This document shows positions 1 through 10,064 of a DNA stretch of 64,000 bases, one piece after another; the stretch's first letter is position 1; every line of letters begins with the position of its first letter. This stretch comes from Dichetophora obliterata (taxonomy: Eukaryota; Arthropoda; Insecta; Diptera; Sciomyzidae), in the NCBI GenBank assembly GCA_963920525.1, contig OY986435.1, forward strand, positions 295,797,817-295,861,816, written 5' to 3'. The position numbers and the translations under genes are program-made. The notes beneath the pieces are model-generated. The model did no database searches, was not told the DNA's origin, and worked only from the letters and a program-made list of their open reading frames with translations.

Positions 1-725
1 ATGACACTTCAACTATCCGACGAAGAGCTATAGAGGCTGTCTTTAGAAGTTTTTCAACGGCTAAGAAACCATTCATTTCTAAAAAAAAATCTGTTAGCTC
101 GCCTTGAGTTCGCGGGTACTCATTTAAATTGGACTTTAAAAGAATGGTCAACGGTTGTTTTCCAACGAATCAAAATTTAATTTACATGCATCGGATGGCA
201 GGCATCATGTGCGCAGACCCCAAGGAAAGAGGCTGAATCCAAAATTTACGAAAACAACGGTTGAGCATGGAGGTGGACATGTGATGGTGTGGGGTTGCTT
301 TTCGGCAAATGGTATTGGCCCAATTCATCAGATAAGTTACATTATGAGAGCTGAAGATTATAAAAACATACTAAGCACAGTTATGCTTCCATATGCTGAG
401 TGGGAAATGCCACTTGCTTGGAGGTTCCAACACGACAATAACCCCAAGCACACGTCGAAATTGGTATTAGTCTGGTTAACTGAAAATAGTGTTGAAGTTA
501 TTATTTGGCCACCGCAATCCCCGGATTTAAGCTCCATCGAGAATCTCTGGGAGATTGAAAAACGTAGGATAGGAAACAAGACCTTCAAGAAACCTGGCGA
601 GCTCTTCACAAAAATTCAAAAGCAGTAGTTGGACATTCCAAATACATTTATACATAACCTCATAGCTTCTATGTCAAAAATATGTTCAGCTGTTATAAAA
701 AATAAGCGATATGCAATTAAATACT
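1..725 (+). pseudogene. Tc1-like DNA transposase remnant (5' end off window)
   Basis: This is the decayed catalytic half of a Tc1/mariner-superfamily transposase, the enzyme that cuts and pastes its own element at TA sites. The longest open stretch is 155-628. It shows the Tc1 landmarks in order: a VMVWGCFSANGIGP-like block, then HDNNPKHTSKLV around the second catalytic Asp, then WPPQSPDLSSIENLWE around the third acidic residue. Translation before 155 still looks like the DNA-binding to catalytic linker but carries stops, and 629-725 continues the C-terminal tail out of frame. With at least two frame changes and stops it cannot encode a working enzyme. The left end of the element lies outside the window. 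Confidence 0.85.
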
Positions 726-1289
726 GAGTTGCATTTTTGTTTTTCTTCCTTTAAGGTATTCGTATTAAAAGTTGCATATATTTTGCACAGCTGAATTTGT
801 ACTGGTTTTTATTTACTTTAAATTTTTGTTGTAAATCTAAGAATTTATGTTTTTGCTATTGAAAAATAAAGAACAAAGTCTGACGTTAACTAAAACATTT
901 AAAAGTTAAACTGCAAATTTCTTTTTTATGAAAATGTAGTCCATTTATAAGTATGGGATTACAGTTGCAAATATTTTACACAGCACTGTATATTTTAAAC
1001 TCATCTGAAAATTGAGTACCAAGGGAAAACTAGGTAGAGCTTTGTGATCTAAAAATAACTTCACTGCTTTAGAGTCATATGAAAAATGCCCGATGAAGAA
1101 ATAAATTCGTTCGGTCTCAACAAAGCAATTTATTCTAACAAGTATCAAATCATATAAGAGACTTAAACAGTTGGTTGGTCACAGCTTAATCACTCAAGAC
1201 AGTGAAGACGGAAGTTTACAGTTCTGTCTAGTCTGCTGTGTGATTAACTCTTTACAGAGTTTGTTGCTATTGCCTTCTTCAAAAACTTA
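726..1289. other. AT-rich intergenic stretch, no gene seen
   Basis: No convincing coding frame. The first part is probably the 3' terminal region of the Tc1-like copy that ends near 725. The segment around 1205-1280 (TCTGTCTAGTCTGC, CAGAGTTTGTTG) resembles one at about 43080-43150, so it is part of a dispersed repeat. Confidence 0.5.
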
Positions 1290-1314
1290 CTTGATGACAT
1301 TTAATAAAATTGGT

Positions 1315-1660
1315 ACAGTTCGATTTGCCATGAATACAGCCAAATGTTCTACTAGCACAGGTTATTCAGTTGCTTACCTAACATTTGGACGTGACCTAAG
1401 CACTCCAACTGAAGTAAATCATGATTTTCGAGCAATTATGAACTCCTATAATTTTAACGTCAAAAATAACCTCATTTATTACATCTTGCAGATGCACATA
1501 TACTAGCTCAAGACGCACAAGAACAAATGCAAGACAAGAATAAATATTTTTCAGATTTAAAACGAAAACCACAGCATTTGAGTAAATTTATTTCTGACGA
1601 GCCAAAAGTTTCTGGCTACGTTAATCCAAACTTTCACCCTTATTCTTGAATTCGCGTAGA
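1315..1660 (+). pseudogene. LTR-retrotransposon integrase C-terminal remnant
   Basis: Translation reads FAMNTAKCSTSTGYSVAYL followed by TFGRDLSTP, which resembles the end of the integrase core of Ty3/gypsy-type retrotransposons (pattern N-[TA]-x-GY-[ST]-P-A-x-L-x-FGR-x-L-x-x-P). After a non-matching stretch the reading resumes with AQDAQEQMQDKNKYFSDLKR, like the helical tail that follows in those polyproteins. No LTRs, protease or RT were seen nearby, so this is an isolated fragment. The family-level call is inferred from the motif alone. Confidence 0.55.
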
Positions 1661-1821
1661 GTAAATGTCGTCGTCGAAAGCTCACTTTCACTAATGAATT
1701 GTCGTCGAAGATCATTTCGACGATCAAAAATTTAAATATTTATTTGACGACGTTTGCTCAATAATTGACATGAACAATTACTGCAGATCTCAACGTCGAA
1801 ATTGAAAGTTTCAAAAATATA

Positions 1822-2040
1822 ACATAGTAGAATTAGAGAAGGTAGATGCATTTCGGAGAGACAGACTGCCGGAACTGTCAAAACGAAGTTGACAGCTCAT
1901 ACAAAATCTGAAAACGATGAGAATGCGATAAGAAAGCGAAAATAGGCAAGAATAGCAAAATGCCTGAGTTTGACAAATCTGGCTATGAGCAAAAGAGAGC
2001 AGCCTGAAATGCATATACCTTCACTAGTTCTACCATGGAA
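1822..2040. mobile_element. MITE, copy 1 of the CCATGG-ended family
   Basis: A roughly 215-bp element with inverted ends: TAGAATTAGAGAAGGTAGATGC on the left and GCATATACCTTCACTAGTTCTA before CCATGG on the right. The interior (CAAAACGAAGTTGACAGCTC, GATAAGAAAGCGAAAATAGG) is nearly identical to the copy at 21655-21872. A more diverged relative lies at 44004-44168. It has no coding capacity; the reading frames across it are incidental. Confidence 0.75.
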
Positions 2041-2139
2041 TATAACAATTTTCTTTCGACGTCGTTTTGTGAGCGAGCGCGGGTTCAAGAACAATGGCGT
2101 TTATTTGATTATCCATTAAGCATTTGGGGTCGTTTCGCA

Positions 2140-2640
2140 GAATTTCAAAATCTTAAAAAAAAATTCAAATTTTTAAAAATATGTGAAATTTAAACAGTAT
2201 TAAATTTCGAAAAAAAGTGTCAAATTTTGAAAGGATTTCAATTCCGAAAAGTGTAAAATTTAAAAAAAAACAGGAACCTTAACGGTTATATTTTTTTTCA
2301 ACAAAGTCAACAAATAATCGTTATTTTTTGACTGATTTCATTTCGACCAAAAATAAGAGTTAAAATTTTAGTTTTTCTATCAAATGTAAAATTTATAAGT
2401 TAAAATTTCACACTTATTTTCTTTATCCAAAATACAAATTGAAATGTGACTTTTATTTTTTCGATAAAAAATGTAAGTTGAAATTTGATTTAAAATTTTT
2501 TTGATCAAAAATAAAAGTTAAAATTTGACTTTTAATTTTCGATCAAAAATAACAGTTAAGATTTGACTTTTATTTTTTCGATCAAATTTTAACTTTTATT
2601 TTTCCGATCAAAAATAGAGATAACAAATTTGACAGAACCA
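2140..2640. repeat. Degenerate AT-rich minisatellite (TTTTCGATCAAAAATA units)
   Basis: Repeated, partly inverted units built from GACTTTTATTTTTTCGATC, CAAAAATAAAAGTTAAAATT and close variants, about 40-50 bp per unit, clearest from 2330 to 2625. Adjacent units are imperfect complements of one another, so single strands could fold. There is no coding potential. Confidence 0.65.
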
Positions 2641-2925
2641 TTTCTTATTTATAATGGTTTAAAATTTCAAAACAATTAATAGAGTACATTTTCTATTCTT
2701 TTACACCTGCAGTGATGTGAAAATAAATAGGGACACCCTTATTTTTATATTAGAAATAGATTTAACTCCCTCGGGTGGTGATTCTCCTTGATTAAGCCAG
2801 TAAAAATATGCAAGGATGAAGTTCACCCCTCCCCCTTTGGGAGCTAGAGAGGAAAAACTTGATGTATATATCAATCATTGCTTCGAAACGCTATCAAAAT
2901 CTCAAAATTTTAACATTTCAAAATA

Positions 2926-4680
2926 CAGACAAATCTGGATATAATGAACCCCGAAATTGTGAATGCTCGAAATAGTGAACTTTTTTTACGCGGACTACAT
3001 GATTTCATTACTATAGGTTGTCCATTCGTTTGACGTTTTCTCACAAGAAGGAGCATATACACCCTTGCAAAAGAGTAATTTTTTAATGACAAAATATAGC
3101 TCAGTTGCCTCAATATCATACCTGTAGTACTAAATACCTAAAGATACTGCTTTTTCTACACAAAAATTTTTTAAATTTCATTAATATTTGTAATATTTTA
3201 TAGCTTTTAAGTTCCAATTAGTAAAAGAAGAGTCAGTTTAGAGATACATTTCATTGAATACATGTTTTTAAATATAGAAAAATGCCCTTTATTCTATTGA
3301 AAAATGGATAAATGTAAAAATAAAACTGTAGCTACAATAAGCCTGCAGACTGAAAGCTTTTTAGGGACGCCAGAATTTATATAAGTATACATGGCTGAAA
3401 AACCTCTTAGCTCGAAAGCAAGTTTTAAAAATCGCTGCCCTTAAGTAAGTTAAAATCTCGTTATTACGTCATGAAATTTCTTTTTAGGCGTTTTGAATTT
3501 TTTTTTAGTGGTTACAGGAATGACAAAATGTCAGGAATGACAAAACCGACTTTATTTGGAGATCGCAGGTATCAGAGATAACTAAAGCACTTTTAAGCAC
3601 GTATTTAATATATATTTGATAACTACTTTAATGTGTTATACTAAATTTCGTTTTAGTCTTTTACTAATTGAAAACACAGTTGGTTACAGAAATGACAACT
3701 TTATCTTGGTTGACACTCGTCAAGACTTGACAGTCAAGTTTTGCATATTCCCTTTTAAACTTGACGCTTCAATTTACGCAAGGGAAAAAATGTAAAACTT
3801 TTAGCTGATCAGTTTTGGTCAACAGCTTCCATTTTATCAAACTAAATAGTTGGTCATCGAAACAAATATATTAAACTTGGAGTCAATTCAAAAAACGAAT
3901 ATGAATTTCTTATATTAAATTAAAGATAAAACTGTAGGTTTTAATTATAAAATATATTTTTGACACCTTAATGCTGCAAATTTTTGAAAAAATAACGGTT
4001 TTTATCACTAATTAAAAGCAAAAGTAAAATAAAACTGCTCACAAAATTCAAATTATTGCTAAAATTTATGTTATTTCTATTTTTTTTAATAGATAATTTA
4101 ATTATCTTTCAAATGACGTCAATATTATATATCTATTAAAAAATGGTAGAGATATAGATATTTTATTGAACAGATATTGTGCCAAGCAAAAAAATTTTAA
4201 AATCTATAACTAGTTGGGGTATCGATTTCTTGTTCGACCAAACATTTTTTTGTTCTGTACAAAAACCATTTTAAAATCGTGGCGCCCCAGTTATTGTAAT
4301 CGTGCCATAATTTTTTTTCTGATAACAGCAATATATAGAATAACTATTTTTTTTAAAAAAATACACAACGAAACAGTGAAAACATAACTTTTTTCAGAGA
4401 ATACCACAAAACCCTGGTTGTCATTTATATTTGAGAGAGAATATATTGTTGGTTACATATTTACGGGTGTTGTCAAACGAATGGGTAACCTATAATAATT
4501 AAATCATGCGCGGAATACACTAAATAGTGAAAAACCGATAGTGAACAAAATAGTAACTGACATTTTAAAGAATAAGAGCAAAATAGTACAAAAAAAATTA
4601 AAAAATTACAAAAAAAAAATTCAATCTCGAAAATGCAAAAAAAATGTGCAAATTTTGTCCACTATATCCAGATTTGCCTG
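2926..4680. mobile_element. Pogo-like non-autonomous DNA element with TA duplication
   Basis: The ends are inverted copies. The left end begins CAGACAAATCTGGATATAAT just after TA (2924-2925). The right end finishes ATATCCAGATTTGCCTG just before TA (4681-4682). Further in, the arms still match (TATAGGTTGTCCATTCGTTT on the left against AAACGAATGGGTAACCTATA on the right), so the inverted repeat is about 130 bp with gaps. A CAG start, GATATAATGAAC-like subterminal sequence and TA target site are typical of pogo/Tigger-type elements. No transposase frame remains inside, so it is internally deleted and non-autonomous. Confidence 0.72.
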
Positions 4681-4850
4681 TATATTGAGGAAATAACTGC
4701 ATTGGAAAACCAACTTAAGCCAAGGTTCCCTGAACTAGAGTCGCAACAAGCTAAATTTTAAATTTTTTTATCACCTTAATCTTCAGTCTTCGTTTCGTTT
4801 AAATCTCGAATTTAGGAATACAACACACATATATTCTTACAAGAATTTAT

Positions 4851-4913
4851 GTTAAAAAAAATTGTATAATATACGCTTGCTTTTTTGAGCAGGCATTATA
4901 CAATTTTTTTAAC
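4851..4913. repeat. Hairpin-forming inverted repeat
   Basis: Left arm 4851-4870 (GTTAAAAAAAATTGTATAAT) pairs with 4895-4913 (ATTATACAATTTTTTTAAC), with a 24-base loop. It lies just outside the right end of the pogo-like element and may be a tiny MITE. No transcript evidence is visible. Confidence 0.7.
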
Positions 4914-6640
4914 GCCCTGCATATAATGAAAATGCAAAAGTCCCGTATGAGAACTCAACTTGTCGAAATGGTTACAGACTTTTTAAGCCAAGCTTCGCCT
5001 TAGATTTGTAGTATTTTTAAATGATCTTTTTTCTCAGCGCAATCGTGACTCTAGCAACAAACAAAATATTATTGTGCTTAATAGTGTAATTAAATGCACA
5101 AAAAAAAGCGAAACAATTGTGCATACTTGATTTGAAATTTGTGAGTTGGGCCACTATTGCGCTATGTAGCTCATCTGCGGATGATTTAAATTGTAATATA
5201 ATAAAGCAATACAAAAATGTTGTTTTACTTAAATAAAAAACAAACAAAATTATTTTAATTTTTTTTAGTATATGGGCAATTCCCAAAATCTTTTAAAAAC
5301 TAAGATTTTGGCATAACCGTGTTAATAACTTTCATGTTTCTTAAGTTAAGTTAAAGTTTTAAATGAGCGTCTACTTAGAATACATGAAAAAAATACTTAT
5401 GCTTTACTTCACTTTAATTTCAGTTTCATAAGTTGCTACCTTAAGTTACTGCTGGGATCGAAAGATTTACGCAATTTACGCTGATTTGCACATTGATTTT
5501 TACTTTCTGAGCTATATAAAAATCGTGCGCCACCAACTTTCGGTAAAATTTAAATGGTGTTTGTACGAAAATACTTGAATACAAAATATATAGTTTTATT
5601 ATTGATGTGCCATGAAGCTAACGAAAGTTATAACACATTCAAGGCGTGATACCACTTTTGTGGAATTTGTTAATTTTTCGTAGTTTTTGATATATAGAAA
5701 ACGCGCGCCATAAGAAAGGTACCATTTTAAACTAATTTTAATAAATTCTATGAGATTTATAAAAATTTTGAGGTAGGCGGTATTAGTGTGCCATTAATAT
5801 TACACACTCTTCAAAAATAGTCATTTAAAACGAACACCATAAAAAATATAACTTTTTTCGCTGGCACATCGAAGATCCTGAAAGGATGAGCACGCTCCTC
5901 CTTGCACATGCATGCTTTCGACCTTTTTGAATGTTTGCCAAAAGGCGCGCTTAAAAGTTTTCAATATTTTGGATGTGCCAAGATGATCAAAATCCATTTT
6001 TTTGATAACGCGATAAGCTTAGTAATATAAAATTTAAAGTAGTTGCCCAAGAACCATGAAACTTAGTAATAAGCATAATGACACCAAGACATGATACTAA
6101 ATCAAAATGGGCTAAATTGGTTCACTACTTCGTGTGTACCGTAAATGGTCAATGTGAAACTATGTTACAATGATAAAAATTGGCATGGTGCCTAATGTTA
6201 TGTATGCCAACAATCCTGCCAAAAATAATTGATATTGGTTTGATTTTAAGCCTACTTTTGATACTAGCTTCTGTGCAAAGTAGAGCACAAGCGCAATTCT
6301 CTTGACAAAATTCGTCGTTTTTGTAAGATTAACTAACTAAATTTTTGGAATTTCAGTGAAAAATTTGTCAAAATATAATAATATTCTATTCCCTTGAACT
6401 CATACGAATTATTTGATACACATTACATCAAAATCGGTGCACTAGTTCTCATGCTATAGGGTAAAAACTACAAAAAAACCACTAAACCGCGTGCCTTTAC
6501 CGCGCACCTCGCTAAATGTTGTGTTCGCTTTCAGATTTATTACTTTGATGGGCTGTTTGTTGAGTATGCAAAAGCCCATTAATGTGCTATCAATTTTTTT
6601 TCCATTTTTCTCTACACCCAAATGTTAAAAGATTTTGGGA
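4914..6640. other. AT-rich non-coding stretch
   Basis: No credible gene. Open frames here (for example 5017-5286 on the minus strand) are low-complexity and lack any recognisable family pattern. A few microsatellite-like A and T runs are present but no clear inverted termini. Confidence 0.5.
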
Positions 6641-6647
6641 ATTGCCC

Positions 6648-6734
6648 ATATATGACGCGCTCAGAGCAAAAAGGAAACATACCTGTACAAGTGCTGTTGG
6701 TTGGTTGTATTGTACTGGTGAGCGCGTCATATAT
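6648..6734. repeat. Perfect 16-bp inverted repeat, 87-bp stem-loop
   Basis: ATATATGACGCGCTCA (6648-6663) is repeated as its exact reverse complement at 6719-6734, enclosing 55 bases with GTACAAGTGC and TTGGTTGGTTG. The GACGCGCTCA core is unusually GC-rich for the surroundings. It may be a small MITE or the two ends of a deleted element; the function is unknown. Confidence 0.7.
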
Positions 6735-6836
6735 ACCAGAAAACTGCATGAGTGGCTTCACTAATACATATAAGCACTCGTTGAAATTGAGAGTAGCTAT
6801 CGTGCATTGCATTCTCTTTCTACGAATATACGAATA

Positions 6837-7196
6837 TCGTATTTTCACATGCACCTTAACCACCTACAAAATTAAGCTCAAAGAATTTCTTCATTCAACA
6901 GTTTAAATATATTAATTTTAAAAATTTTTTTTGCTGACCACTTTTAATTTTTAAACTATCTTTTTTCCTCTGGCTTTTTTTCTTTCCGCTAACTTGGGAT
7001 CCTCAAATTCTAATCTTAAATGAATGCTATTAAATATCATATACTGTTAAGGGAGGTTGTATATAAAGGTACATGTATTATTAGTTAAGTTTTCTCTCGC
7101 ATATGCTACTATTAATCTGGTAATATGTAAATTGGCCAATAAGGCTTTTGTATTACTTACATTGAAATAAATAAATAAATAAATAAATAAATATAC
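6837..7196 (+). mobile_element. 5'-truncated copy of the non-LTR retrotransposon 3' end
   Basis: From TCGTATTTTCACATGCACC onward this is almost identical to 12870-13222, the last codons, 3' UTR and AATAAATAAA-type tail of the full element. The abrupt 5' junction and retained simple-repeat tail are the usual signature of incomplete target-primed reverse transcription. The low divergence between the two copies points to recent activity. The reading frame at 6622-6906 is a chance fusion of flank and retrotransposon tail. Confidence 0.9.
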
Positions 7197-8068
7197 AAAA
7201 TGTGGACTCGCTCAAAAAGTAAACTTCGCTAAGCTTGCTATTCACCACTGTATTGCTTAAGAGACTCGCTGTAACGAATAGATAATGCTACAAACACTCA
7301 GCCTCTCAAAGCTCCTCACTCGCCCTATTCGCAGAATATTGATAAACTATTCGCATGACTCTCAATACTTGAGCAAATCACAGCGAGTCATCTACGAAGT
7401 TAGCTACTGCGCTGATTTCAGTTACGCTGATGTTTATCGTTCACAGGAAATAAAGGAATGATTGCAAGATGAATGTCGCAGGATTCAATTACGAAGATCA
7501 TGAACACCAGATAGAATAGATTTGCCGGTATATAAGGTTTTTATAATTTTTTTCCCAATAAGACATGCGGCGACAATAAAATACAGAGCACCATGCAAAT
7601 TTTTTTTGTTGCAAGGCAAATTGCACAACTCAAAGCATTTGGCGAGTTCCATTCACAATGTAGCGTTATCTCGAAGCAGGTAGATTTTTCACTATATTCG
7701 CAATGTTTGTTCGAAGACTCTCACAACTCTCAGCTGAATCGCGAAGCAGGCAAAATGATCACTATATTCACTATGTTTGTTCGTTTATTCGACCAACTCT
7801 CAACGTGAGTGAGATGATAATTCGCACTCAACATTAAAAAAGAGAATGAGTTAATGCGAAGCAAACAAAATTGAGGAATGCGAATGCCTGAGAAAACAGA
7901 AAATGTAGTGAAGAAGGAGAGTGAGTTATGAAGCGAAGCGCTTGTTGCAGATCTCTGATATATACTATCTTCTATAAGATATATAACATTTCTTGAAGAA
8001 TGTTGAAGTGGTTAAAAAACCATGTGAAAATCACAATATTATTAAACTCAATTTGATTTTACACACTA
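7197..8068. repeat. Non-coding stretch with a short imperfect tandem duplication
   Basis: Within this stretch CGAAGCAGGTAGATTTTTCA (from about 7672) recurs as CGAAGCAGGCAAAATGATCA (from about 7741), each followed by CTATATTC and ATGTTTGTTCG, giving a roughly 69-bp period for about two units. ACTCTCAAC-type words recur throughout 7200-7930. No gene is seen. Confidence 0.5.
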
Positions 8069-8917
8069 AATAGGTCTGTTCGCGTACTCATCCAAAGAAA
8101 AATATCCAAAAAAAGTACGCAAACGCAAAATTTGCAAAAACTTGCAAGCCTTGATAACAGCTGATTAACGTCTTGCTTACGTTTCAAATGGAATGGAAAA
8201 CAAAATTAAATTGGACGTGAAGTGTTCTCCTGGAACCCAGTGGTAACGTTTTTAACTAAAATTTAAGATACCTCCGGTTTGTGAGCATAAATTTTACTAA
8301 ATTCGAATGATATTTCTTGGTTAAATTTTTTTAAATATATTTCATTTGATTTTTAACAGAGGTTTTTGGCCAGTACTTTTTTTGGCCAGTATTTGTTTGA
8401 TTGCAACTCAAATTGCAACTGTCTTAAATCAGCTTAAATCTAGCTTGCAAATTTTCAACAGTAAAAATTTTGCCAGCAGGAATTTGCAACTTCCCCTCCA
8501 AATCAACTGTCAGTTTGCGCTCTCAATTTCTCTTAGTTTGAAAGCTTTTTGCGTACGCGAACGCCAAAAGCTGATAATTTGTGATAATTATCACAACGCT
8601 ATGTTTGAGTAGAACACAAATTTAAGTCGTCGGTCAATTTCTTTATTTAAACCAAGTCTTTAACTAATTAATAATACTTTTGAGTCCATAATCGGTAAAA
8701 TAAAGGCTTTTTACTATACATTTAAATGAAAGTATAAGTTTTTGCGTGGATTTAATACGAATTTACTTCAAATAAAGTTTGTGTCGAATTGCTGTTGCAC
8801 TTGCTGTCTCAAATACTGTTGCTGTTGTTGTTGCTGCTCTGTGCTGAAGTCTTATTTATCTGCTTTGCATTTGCTTTCGTGCTAACCTTGAAGTGTCGTT
8901 GAACTTTATAATTTAAC

Positions 8918-9892
8918 ATGGCACCAACAAAAATTGTCAACTGTGGAGTGTGCAATAAAAGCGTTGAAAAACAGCAGTCCAGCATTGGATGTGGCCTTTG
9001 TGGAAATTGGTTCCATATCGCATGTGTGGATATTACAACTGAACAACATGCATTTTTGCTAAAAAACCGTGCTTTATCTTTTACATGTGCTGAATGCAAA
9101 GAAAATCCTCAGAACCGAGATAAATCTTTAACTTCTCTTCGTGCTGAGTTTCGTGCTGAGCTTCGGGATGGACTGGCTGATATTAAAGAATATTTCGGTG
9201 CACTATTTGAGAAAGTCAGGTCGGAGTGGTCTACTACCTTTAATGATCTCAAGTCTGATATTTCACGTTGCAATCAAATGATCAAACTTGTTGACTCTGC
9301 CGCCAATAATAAAGTGAAAGAGCTGGAAAATGCAAATAATATTCTGCAGCGCCGACTCAACCGTGCAGACATTGTGATTAGTGGATTGCCGTCAGGAATG
9401 AATAATATTTATGAACCTGCCATTGCCCTTACCAGCTTTTTTAAACTGCCTATTAGCGATAACGACATACAACATTGTTGCTATATTCAAAATCAAAAAG
9501 CTGTTCTTGTTAAGTTTAACAATGTCAGGCTTTGGGACAACATAATGAACCAGTATTTTAAAACAAGGAACCTGAAATTGTGCGATTTATTGGGAGGAGA
9601 GGTGCAATCAAGAGTTTACCTAAATGATCACCACACGCCAGCTGCCACCAAACTAAACTTTATATGCAGAAAACTTTTAAAGGAGAAAAAAATAAAAAAA
9701 TACAAAATTCTTAACTCTGATACTCCAAAATCAAAAATAACTATGCTGGACGGTAGTGATAAAGTTTGTTGCATTCAACAATGCACTGCGATTTTTGAAT
9801 CAGCTGATCTTGCTACTACAGGGCCCGGTGCTCTCCCCACTGTTTCATCATGTCCGCTGGATGGCATTCGTGGTAATTCATTAACGGAGTAA
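8918..9892 (+). CDS. Retrotransposon ORF1 protein with PHD-type zinc finger
   Basis: A 324-residue open frame, intact from ATG to stop. Residues about 8-62 hold a Cys4-His-Cys3 pattern: CGVC, then CGLCGNWFHIAC, then CAEC, as in PHD fingers used by ORF1 proteins of several insect CR1-group LINEs. Residues about 65-135 are charged and heptad-like (EFRAELRDGLADIKEYF, VKELENANNILQRRL), probably a coiled coil for multimerisation. The C-terminal third (DIVISGLPSG, then KAVLVKFNN) looks like an RNA-binding esterase/RRM-like module of LINE ORF1 proteins. The likely role is coating the element RNA and acting as chaperone. ORF2 begins 172 bases downstream. Confidence 0.85.
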   Translation: MAPTKIVNCGVCNKSVEKQQSSIGCGLCGNWFHIACVDITTEQHAFLLKNRALSFTCAECKENPQNRDKSLTSLRAEFRAELRDGLADIKEYFGALFEKVRSEWSTTFNDLKSDISRCNQMIKLVDSAANNKVKELENANNILQRRLNRADIVISGLPSGMNNIYEPAIALTSFFKLPISDNDIQHCCYIQNQKAVLVKFNNVRLWDNIMNQYFKTRNLKLCDLLGGEVQSRVYLNDHHTPAATKLNFICRKLLKEKKIKKYKILNSDTPKSKITMLDGSDKVCCIQQCTAIFESADLATTGPGALPTVSSCPLDGIRGNSLTE

Positions 9893-10064
9893 TTTTTAAG
9901 TTTTCTTATTCTTTTATTTAAAACATATTTTCTTTGAAATCTTATCAACCAAAAATGTTCTCTTTTTTCATATTGATCGACTTCGAAAATGAATTGTATT
10001 AAACGAATTTGATCTGTATATATGTATCTATTTTATAGTTATTTAAGTTTAGTTATAATGTATT

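Noticed and set aside
6582..6906. Overlapping frames of 60-94 codons on both strands
   Set aside because: They cross the perfect inverted repeat and the retrotransposon tail; the last residues are just the LINE ORF2 C-terminus.
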